From assembly GCF_004664715.2 (NCBI RefSeq), contig NC_051084.1:58709334-58773333 (forward strand): a DNA stretch of 64,000 nucleotides. The letters run 5' to 3'. The position numbers and the translations under genes are program-made. Every line of letters starts with the position of its first letter. The first letter of the stretch is position 1. The notes under the pieces were generated by a model. That model was not told the DNA's origin. It made no database searches and was given only the letters and a program-made list of their open reading frames with translations. Of the stretch, positions 55,715-64,000 are shown piece by piece. The stretch is from Peromyscus leucopus (Eukaryota > Chordata > Mammalia > Rodentia > Cricetidae).

Positions 55715-56118
55715 ACCCTTTAAAAATGTTCAATAAAAATATTCACATTTCTAGAAAAAAAGTTGCATCAAATAAATTTTATAGACTTAGATCCAGGATG
55801 GAGCCCTTCCCTCTGTTTCTGAATTTAGAAGTTAATCTCTGATTTCTGTCTGAGGTCAGCCCTGCAGAGGAGCATCACTTTGAATCCAGTGATTTACAAC
55901 CATGCTTAGAAACATCTTACCAGAGGCCACCGTTCTCCAGAACAGAATTCAGATGCCCTGAATTGCTATGAGTGACCTGTGAAATGTGTGACCCTCTATT
56001 TCTTGTCTTAGTACAAAATGGCAGTGTGCAAGGCATTTTTCCATTTGTCTGTGCTGTACCACATTTTAATTGGCTTATGTTGTACATGCTTCAGTCACGG
56101 AGATTTTCGTTCTTAAAA
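55715..56118. other. no recognised feature
   Basis: Unidentified unique-looking DNA. Confidence 0.38.
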
Positions 56119-56325
56119 AACAAACTTGAGACACTTATCTATGTGTATTTTTATGTATGTGCACCAGAGAGTGGACACCTGAAGAGGCCAGAAATGAGCA
56201 TTGGCTCTCTTGGGGCTGTAGTTACAAAGGCATGCAAGCTGCCCATCATGGGTACTGATAATTGAACTTACATCCTCTGGAAGAGCAGAGATCACTCCTA
56301 AGCACTGACTCATCTCTCCAGCCTG
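56119..56325 (-). mobile_element. B3-type SINE
   Basis: TGTGTATTTTTATGTATGTG, GAGGCCAGAAATGAGCATTG, GGGTACTGATAATTGAACTT and CTGACTCATCTCTCCAGCC in reverse orientation. Confidence 0.87.
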
Positions 56326-56339
56326 TAGAGCTCTATTAG

Positions 56340-57847
56340 CAAAATATGATTATATTTTTCAGATACTGGACTGAGAGCCAAACCAAATTATAAATCATCA
56401 GGGATTATAAATGTTTGGAATAAAATATTTCCAAACGAAGTGAAGTGGGGACGGGGAATGAAAAAAGAAAAAAACCAAACACTGCTGAAAGACATTGAAA
56501 ATGGAACCACATCCCATATTCATAGCTAAGAAGACTTAATATTGTGCCAATGTAATTCTACCCAAAATTTTCTGTGGATCCACTGGAATCCTTGGAAACC
56601 AAAAAAACCCCAATGTGTCCTTAAGAAATAGACTAATAATTCATAAAGAATTGCAAGCCCCCTAGAGCAGGCAGGACAATGTTGAAAAAGAACAAAATTG
56701 TGGGGCCCACACTTCCTGACTCAAACTTACTACAAAGCTACATTAATCAGAACTGTACAAACAGCACAAAAGTAAACCTTCATGCCTATGATGTTTTGAC
56801 AGGGTCAATTATTTTCAGTATATAAGCCAAAGAGTAAAGAATAAATCTTTTTGGTTGATGGTACTGTGAAGAAAGATATTCATTCATACGCAAAAAGACA
56901 GAGCTGGACTCTTATATCCTACCCTATACCTATGACCTAAAAAATACACAACTCTAGGAAGGAAAGATACATGACAGATTTGCCTGTTTCCACGAATCCT
57001 CAGACTGAGAGCCTCTGAGTCCTCACCCGGAAGGGATCTCAGCTGCACTGATGCTAAAGAGCCTAAAAGCTTAAAAGCCTCCAGTTCCTTGTCCTCACAC
57101 CTAATATACCTTTCTGCTTCCTACCATCACTTCCTGGGATTAAAGGCATGAGTCACCATGCCTGGTTGTTTCCAGTGTGGCCTTGAACTCACAGAGATCT
57201 GGATGGATCTCTGCCTCCCAAGTGATAGGATTAAAGGTGTGTGTGTGTGTGCCATCATTTTCTAGCCTCTATGTCTATCTAGTGGCTGTTCTGTTCTCTG
57301 ATCCCAGATAAGTTTATTAGGGTGCACAATACATTGGGGGACACAATATCACACTTGCCCTGACTCATCAAATATGATATAGAAGTATAAAAAGAAAAAA
57401 TGAATTTCAAAATTAAAAGCTCCTATCCACTAAAGGCATCACTAACGTCATAAAAAGGCAACCATTTGTAGGAGAAGATACTTGCAAACACCTCTCTGAC
57501 ATAGGGTTGATATCTGGAATATGGGAATAATTCCTAAACCTTAACAATAAAAACAATCCAATTCAAAACCAGGTAAAAAGACTGGAATAGACAACATCTG
57601 TCCAAATGGCCAAGTCATGCATGAAGAGATGTCCAACTCATTAAACACCAGGGAAATGCAAAGCCACTTTGAAACTGCATTGCATACATCTCATCTCAGG
57701 AGAAAGAGATTTTATGACATATATTTTTTTTGACTGACACCTTCCCAAAAGCCAGTGTTGTCTGGGGTGTGGAGACATCACCTTGTTCCTTGTCCGTGGG
57801 AGTGGAAGTTGCTAGAATACAGTACAGCAGTGTTAGAAATGATACAC
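56340..57847 (+). mobile_element. ancient L1 ORF2 C-terminal region
   Basis: CCTGACTCAAACTTACTACA, GCTACATTAATCAGAACTG, then past the LTR: AATTAAAAGCTCCTATCC, GGAGAAGATACTTGCAAACA and CACCAGGGAAATGCAAAGCC. Plus strand, frames destroyed. Confidence 0.75.
56985..57353. mobile_element. solo LTR, family C (shorter), with 6-bp duplication
   Basis: A 369-bp element from TGTTTCCACG to GACACAATATCACA. Flanks are tttgcc (56979-56984) and cttgcc (57354-57359), 5 of 6 matching. It shares GTGGCTGTTCTGTTCTCTGA and AGTTTATTAGGGTGCACA with 53443-54137 in the same orientation, and has one B1-like block rather than two. Confidence 0.8.
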
Positions 57848-57985
57848 ATTGGGACTTAATTCTAGCATTTGGGAGACAGAGGCGGGAGGATCTCTGTGAG
57901 TTCAAGGCCAGCCTGGTTCTACAGAGTGAGTTCCATGACAGCCAGGACTACACAGGGAGACCCTGTCTTATAAAACAAACAACGG
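57848..57985 (+). mobile_element. B1 SINE
   Basis: GGACTTAATTCTAGCATTTG, GGAGGATCTCTGTGAGTTC and GGGAGACCCTGTCTTATAAA in forward order. The first few bases are lost. Confidence 0.9.
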
Positions 57986-58019
57986 TCTATAAATAATTCT
58001 CCTTATACCCAAAGATAAG

Positions 58020-58680
58020 TGGAGTCTTCACCCTTCATCAAGGAAACTTCTCTTCGTAACAGATGGAGACCACTATAGAAAACATTAGCAAATCAAAATG
58101 CAGAGCTGTAGAGCCCAGCCCCAGTGGCTTCATGTACAAAACACTCCAGAGCCTAAGACTCAGGCAACATTGGAGAAGAAAGAGGAGGTGGGAAGATGGT
58201 AAGATCAGAGAGTTTGCTGTGAGATTGTGTCTGTCTTCTAGTAAGGTCGGAAGCTACACCTCCAGTCTCACCAACAAGACTGCACACACAAGGGCTGAAC
58301 TAGGAGGACACCAACAGACATGCCAAAGTGGGTGGGGCAAAGCTCACAAGGTCTCAACCCTACACAAAGAAGTACAGGCAACTGAGGAAGGCTGGGAGAG
58401 GGAGAGGTGATCCTCCCCAGGGAAAAGCACACCATTGATGGTCCAGTGTCAGATGGTCAGCCCCAGAGAATATGCATACAAGCAACATCATATGGACTGA
58501 ATAGGTTATATTTAGCAATACATGTATATATACAAATACAGTAACAATAAGTGAAAGGAGAGGCCATGAATTTGAAGGAGAGTAGAGAGGGGTATACCAG
58601 AAGGTCTGGAGGGAAGAAAGGGAAGGAAGAAATATAGTAATTAAATTATAATCTCAAAAATAAACAAAAAATAAAATAGT
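58020..58680 (+). mobile_element. rodent L1 3' untranslated region
   Basis: AGCCTAAGACTCAGGCAACA, GTGAGATTGTGTCTGTC, CTCACCAACAAGACTGC, CACAAGGTCTCAACCCTACA, AGAGGCCATGAATTTGAAGG and TATAATCTCAAAAATAAAC in L1 3' order. Related to 21105-21640. Confidence 0.78.
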
Positions 58681-58699
58681 TCTTGTACCAGATAAACAT

Positions 58700-59190
58700 T
58701 ATACATAGAACTATTGCAAACTTTAGTTAACATTTCTAATTCTGTGTTTGTTCCCCAAACAATTTAGAACAGGATTCTAGCAGGTATTTGCACACCAATA
58801 ATCAGACCTATAATCCATAGTAATAGCAAAATCCAGAAATCACATTTCATAAGAGCAAAATTGTGAAAACCTCTCCAGTGTCTAAGAGTGAATGAACTGG
58901 TACACAATGTGTAATAGAGGCACAAGATGGAAATGTATGCTGCTTTGGAAAGGAATGAAATCATGACACATAATATCATATAAATGAACTAGGAAGACAT
59001 GTGCTAATTGAAATTAAGTAAAAGCAAAAGTCTAAATATTGTATGACTCAGAGAAGTCCAATTCAAAGAGACAGTATATTAGAGGTCATATACCAGGTTA
59101 TAAATACACCAGGTGAAATAAGTAATGATAAACACACATTTTACCATACCAGAACGTTACCAAGGTAAAACATATTTGCAAAATCCATAA
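58700..59190 (+). mobile_element. ancient L1 3' end
   Basis: GAAATCATGACACATAATAT, TATTGTATGACTCAGAGAAG and CAAAGAGACAGTATATTAGA correspond to the L1M late ORF2 and 3' region. Confidence 0.65.
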
Positions 59191-59229
59191 TAACAGAAAA
59201 ACGAAATTTTCTCTGTCCCTGCTGCCCTT

Positions 59230-60470
59230 CATGTTTAGAGAGAGAAAAAAAGACAGACAATCCTTCCATGACAGGGTGTCAACAATCCTTTGCAGATCTT
59301 GTGCAGGAACTCACAACTGCTGCGAGTGTGAATGCATCATCTGTGTCACACCCAAAAGACAGCATTCCATACCTCACTCCTTCTGCCTTCTGGCTCTTAC
59401 ATTTACTCTTTCTTCCACAATGTTCCCTGAGTCTTGGTGGGGTAGGATGGTACAGATGTCCCATGTATGGCTGGGCATTTAAAAGTCACTTATCTCAGTA
59501 CTGAGACCAGTTATAAGTCTCTGGACTCACTGCTGATCACTGCAAAGAGGAGAAAAGCCTCTTGGACCAAAGCTGACAAGGTCACTATTCGATGGTCAGG
59601 AGCACAGCTATTTAGAAGGCAGGCTGACAGGTCCATCATGTTCATTTACCAAAACGGCAGCAATAACTTCTCTTCTAGGGCCCTTGGCCTCCCCAACCAC
59701 GGGCTTTGACCAGGCTTACAGTATCAGGAGTGAGCATCAAATCCAATCAGACAATGGTGCTAACCTATCAAAGCCATGCTACTTTTATAGCAGGAGTCTC
59801 ATCTTGCCTGGCTGGATGGGATTATTGCACATGGGGTCCACAGCTGTATAGGACTGTTTGATCATAATCCTCCCCACAAAGGCTGCACAGCACCTTCTGG
59901 TACTCTGTGGGCTAGCCATCAGGGAGGAAGCGTCTATCCCTGATACAGTTTGATTTCTCTATGTCCGAAGGCCTCACCATGTCATGTCTTCAACAACAAG
60001 CTATCACCTCATCCCCACGGCATCTAACAGCAGTGGCAATTGCCCGCACTGTTTTGGGAACATCTGTGGCCTCCCTCACCAACAACTTATTTGGTGGTAT
60101 CCCTATTTCTAGGACTGGGGTTTTCATTTAATAACCTATGACTTCTAGGTGCAGCTTAATCCACCCAGATGGTACCTCTGTCCAAACGCTTTGTTTAATA
60201 AGCGATCTTGATCAGCTTATCAAGTGTCAGATTTCCTTAAGGATCTTCCATACGTCATTAGTTTTGGTTGATTTCCCCCCCCCCTCCTAGGGTCCCTCCC
60301 CACTTAAGCTTTCCACCCCCAGTGGTTCTCCCTTCTCTATTTTCATATCACGTGTAAATTTCTACAACCTCTCTCTCTCTCTTAAAGAATCTCCCCCTCT
60401 CTCATGGGTCCCTTTCTACATTTCTGGGTTCTCCACACACTCCCATGGAAATGCCGTGTATAAAGTTAGA
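59230..60470. repeat. long dispersed rodent repeat, unnamed
   Basis: GTGTGAATGCATCATCTGTG, CACACCCAAAAGACAGCAT, GACCAGTTATAAGTCTCTGG, TAGCCATCAGGGAGGAAGC and CCAACAACTTATTTGGTGG recall a common murine interspersed repeat, possibly L1-related noncoding sequence. It has no open frame of interest. Confidence 0.42.
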
Positions 60471-62954
60471 AGCTGGGGTCCACACGAGGGAGAACATGCA
60501 TGTCAGAAACAAGCATATTACCTCAGCATCTTAACAGTTTTGCTGCTGCTTCTTAAACCCTAAAACCAGGAGAGAGGAGACCCACAGAGATGAAAACCAG
60601 GAGACCTGCGCTGAGCTCTGTCCAGCAGCAGAAAACAGTATCGGGGGAAAGAGTTAAGTGCCCTGATGAAACAAAAAGAGATTTTCATTAAAGAAAGTAG
60701 AAAATCATGAGCAGCCTGGACAGGGTCTCCAGCTCTCTGATGGCTCCTGTCACACTGCTCACTGTAAGGCAGGACCGTAACTCCTGGGAAGGCAGAAACG
60801 TCATGAACATTCCTGCAAGTGTAAGCAGATGCAGCTGGGGAACTCTGTAGAGTAACCGAAATGTCCCCAAACTGTCACCCAACCTTTAAAAATGACACTG
60901 GCATTTTCATCTCTCCACGCCAAGTTTATTTAGCACAACAGGTCCACAGATGGAGTGGACTGATACGCTCATTTCCAGCACCCACAGGGCAGCACCCCGG
61001 GGCCACTGAGAAAGTCGGATTGCTTCTGCTGTAGCGCTGAGGTGGATCTGTGATGGCTTCTCTGCAGGAGCCTCTCCACAGCTCCTGGAGTCCCTGATTT
61101 CTGGGGAGGAGATGCCCAACAGGGTAGGGAAGTTGTCCTGTTTACCCAGCATGCCTCATCTCCCTAACTCACTTACCCAGCATGCCTCACGTCACTAATT
61201 CTCACAGCACCCTGCACAACTCTGTCAGCCCTGTGAGGAAGCCTAATGTTAGGGCTTCACACAACCTCAGGGACACCATGAAAATTAAACAGCAGCACAC
61301 ACTGACTGTCTAGGGTGGAACCTAGCACATGGCTGCAGACATGCCTATATACATACACACAAGCATACTCCTTGTATGTTCCTCTGAGGTTGGGGGAGTG
61401 GAGTACCTGGGTCAGCCAGACCTGGAGGCCACATCTGCTTCTTCACCCAGTGTCCTTCCACCAGCCCTTCAGGTTTTAAGGCCTGGGACGTGGTCCTTGA
61501 CTATGTACAAAGACTGTCCACGGATGAATCAGGCTCCAGGAAGGGAGTAAACCAACTCCCAGCCTTCAGCAAGCCTCGGTGCTCCCTCAGGCCGACCCAC
61601 TGGATTTGGGCAGGTTGTGCCCCTCCTCCCAGCCTTCACTTCACTGTGGGGTGCTGTTCTCACCTACCCTGAATGCTACTAAATGCACTGTCTCTTGTAA
61701 TTACAACCTCTCGGGCCCCAGACGGAGGTAATTAGAAATATTGCTGTCTTTATTAAGAAAGTCGATGTCTCTAATGAATGGGCAATAAATCCTTTAGGGA
61801 GACAAGAAGTTTCTAATTATTCATTCAACTCAATTGAAGGAGATCTAGCCATCAATACATCACGGCACAGGGGTCACCATGTGCGATTTTTGGTGTAAAG
61901 CTGAAGAATTCAAAAACTCTAGGAATAATTTTCCCATGTAACTTTGTGTCAAAGAGGCTGACTAAAAGAAGCATAATTTATACTGGATTCAAGCCTTAGC
62001 ACCAAACAAACAAAAAACAAAAACAAAAATCCAAACAAACAAACAAAAAACCCATCTCCGAATTTTATTAAAGCTATATTTACTAAATGAATGTTTGGAT
62101 TATCACACTATTACAGGGTTGAAGACTATATTTTATAAATACAAGTTTCATGCACAAATGTCAGTACATTACACTGGAGATCACATATTTTATAACTAAT
62201 TTTAAATAGTTTTTAAGACTTACATGTTAGGCGTTACATAATTTTTACAAAATCCTTTAGGAAGTTCTTGCTAGCAGAAAACATTGAGGACTACATCAGT
62301 GGCCATATTCTTGCCACAGGGACTCTAGGGACACAGGGATGGCTGAAAGAGAGGGGCAGTCCCTTGCATTCATAGGCTGGGAGGCCACCAGGAAACCCGT
62401 GGACAAGCCTCTCTCCACCAGCTGCTGCCAGACTGTCTTTACTCCGGCAGGAGAGAAGCTGTCAAATCTAATAGTTGGAAAAGGGAAGCAAGGGACCACC
62501 CAACCCTGCTACTCAGTAAGCTCTGTGGGAGACCAGAGGTTCAGTGTCCTGGTTAAGACCTTGGTGGGGACAGGCTGTGGCAAAGCTAGCCATTGGGAAT
62601 CTTAACACTTCCTCCCACAGGGGTTAGAACGTGAACACTCAACATGAATGGTCTTAAGCATCAAATAACTGCTTCTAATCAGGTGGGCTAGAAACCTCTT
62701 TCCTCCCTTTATGAGACACTACTCTTCAATTCACTCACCCAGGCCAGACATTAGCAGTCTATCATTTGGTGAGTATGCCCTGGGTCCATGCCTGGTGCTA
62801 AGACTACATAGAAACAAAAGGAAGCTAAGCATCCTACTTCTGTACAAACCAGTGTCTTGGCTTTCTCTCAGCTGAAGTCACATCCACCCTCCTAACCAAA
62901 ACAAGAACACTCTTCCCTTACTTCTCAACCCAAATGTCCCTCTACTCTCTGTGC
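60471..62954. other. unique DNA, no gene seen
   Basis: About 2.5 kb without recognised repeats apart from an AAAC-rich tract (62005-62050). It includes the AT-rich block at 61690-61865. Confidence 0.45.
61690..61865. promoter_or_regulatory. candidate conserved non-coding element
   Basis: Repeat-free block dense in homeodomain-type core motifs: TAATTAC, GGTAATTAG, TAATGAATG, CTAATTATTCATT and CTCAATTGA within about 175 bp. Function is inferred from composition only. Confidence 0.35.
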
Positions 62955-63355
62955 TGGCTAGTTTTACATCAACTTGACACAAGCTAGAGTCATTTTGGAA
63001 GTGAGAACCTCAGTTGAGAAAATGGCCCCACCTGACTGGCCCATGGGCAAGCTTATGGTACATTTTCCTGATTGGTGATTGATGTGGGAGGGCCCAACCG
63101 TTATGGATGGTACCAACTCTCAGTCCAGAGTCCTGGGGAGTATAAGAAAGCAGGCTGAGGAAGCTGTGGGGAGCCAGCCAAAAGGCAGTGCTCCTCCGTG
63201 GTCTCTGTATCAGTTCCTGTCTCCAGGTTCCTACCTTGAGCTCCTGCCCTGACTTCTCTGGATGATGGACAACAGGATGTAAGATGGAATAAATCCTTTC
63301 CTCCCCCAGTTCATTTTGGCCATGCTATGTCATCATAGCAAGTAAGAAACTGTCC
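62955..63355 (+). repeat. rodent medium-reiterated repeat, near full length
   Basis: CTGGCTAGTTTTACATCAAC, TTGACACAAGCTAGAGTCAT, TGATGTGGGAGGGCCCAACC, GTATAAGAAAGCAGGCTGAG and ATAAATCCTTTCCTCCCCC. Opposite orientation to 26138-26526. The family name is uncertain. Confidence 0.75.
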
Positions 63356-63682
63356 CACATCTCATTTTCTCCCAGGATCTTTGTAGAGAAGCCTCTTGTC
63401 CCTCTCTTTATTCTGATACCACCCAAGGATGTAATTAGGAGGCTGGCTAATGCAGTTTCACCTGGGTCTAGACTAACCTGTCTCCTCCTTTCACAAGATA
63501 TTTAGAAGCACAGTTCAGGCATCAGGAGCTGGTGCTTGGAAACATCTAACCCATGGACACAGCAAGTCTTCTGGCATCCTCTTCAATGACTCCCCCACAG
63601 GGGAAAGATGGGGGAAGGATTGATGTTTACAGCTTGTGGGTTCATCATTCACAGCAGTCATCTTGAGTGAGCCCTCACTGAC
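63356..63682. other. no recognised feature
   Basis: Unique-looking DNA. Confidence 0.4.
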
Positions 63683-63750
63683 ATAATGCAACCACTAAGT
63701 GGTGAACCTGGACTTGAACCAGGGGCTGTGGGTTCTCCAAAGCCTGTCTG
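63683..63750 (+). mobile_element. MIR SINE fragment
   Basis: AATGCAACCACTAAGTGGTG, AACCTGGACTTGAACCAGG and GGGTTCTCCAAAGCC fit the MIR 3' half. Confidence 0.55.
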
Positions 63751-64000
63751 TGCTCCCTATTTACATCCAGCCTCACAGGTGTGGAAGCCCAACACTCAAC
63801 TGGCTCTTAGCTACATTGACAAACCTTCCACTTTCATGACTATTAATATGGATGCCTTCCTAACACATCAATATTCATAGACCTTCTGTAGCATGAAAGT
63901 TAAGTTACTACTTAAGGAATTCAATTCAATCTTAACACAGACTTTCAAACCTGAATGCCATTTTGGGTGCAGGACTTTTTTTTTCTGGTATCAAATTATT
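63751..64000. other. no recognised feature
   Basis: AT-rich unique DNA to the window end. Confidence 0.4.

Larger units (their letters stand above)
23007..64000 (-). other. B3GAT2: intron upstream of the B3GAT2 exon (partial)
   Basis: This stretch precedes the AG acceptor at 23007-23008 on the minus strand. No exon encoding the membrane anchor or the DDD motif region was seen, so the first coding exon should lie beyond 64000. The whole interval is repeats and non-coding DNA. Confidence 0.7.

Noticed and set aside
1..64000. CRISPR arrays, operons, prophage or bacterial mobile systems
   Set aside because: The direct repeats are mammalian SINEs, LTRs and microsatellites; there are no spacer-repeat arrays, ribosome-binding sites or long bacterial frames.

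Overview
The window is ordinary mammalian nuclear DNA, almost certainly from a rodent and most likely a cricetid (hamster, vole or deer-mouse group). Evidence: about twenty B1 SINEs, many B2/B3/B4-type tRNA-derived SINEs, two ID elements, rodent L1 3' ends, the rodent hAT element URR1, and several LTR families that I associate with cricetid genomes. No bacterial, phage or CRISPR features are present, and almost all of the short ATG-started reading frames are chance frames in repeats.

Only one coding segment can be supported: a 145-nt internal exon on the minus strand at 22862-23006, with consensus splice sites at both ends. Its peptide matches beta-1,3-glucuronyltransferase 2 (B3GAT2, GlcAT-S). 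The rest of the window is read as intron of that gene: the downstream intron at lower coordinates (1-22861) and the upstream intron at higher coordinates (23007-64000). I did not find the next coding exon below 22862.

Layout: 0-6 kb is old L1 (one block on each strand) cut by SINEs and microsatellites. 6-17 kb is mostly non-repetitive, with MIR, B1, B2 and one 496-bp solo LTR. 17.9-20.4 kb holds two further solo LTRs. 21.1-21.6 kb is an L1 3' end, followed by the B3GAT2 exon. 23.6-29.1 kb is a long ancient plus-strand L1 mosaic interrupted by medium-reiterated repeats, a solo LTR, a B2-type SINE and a B1. 29.2-36.7 kb is mixed unique and repeat DNA. 38.2-42.7 kb is ancient L1 containing a younger, 5'-inverted (twin-primed) L1 with a perfect 15-bp target-site duplication. 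43-48.4 kb is unique DNA with SINEs and an LTR-like repeat. 48.4-59.2 kb is dominated by ancient L1 carrying a 541-bp ERV1-type solo LTR and four other LTR insertions, two of which contain nested B1s. 59.2-60.5 kb is an unnamed repeat. 60.5-63 kb is unique and includes an AT-rich, homeobox-site-rich block that may be a conserved regulatory element.

There is no sign of a new multi-gene system. The most informative content is structural: target-site duplications and reading continuity across insertions allow the order of many transposition events to be read directly. Repeat family names rest on memory of consensus sequences, and boundaries without a stated duplication are approximate.
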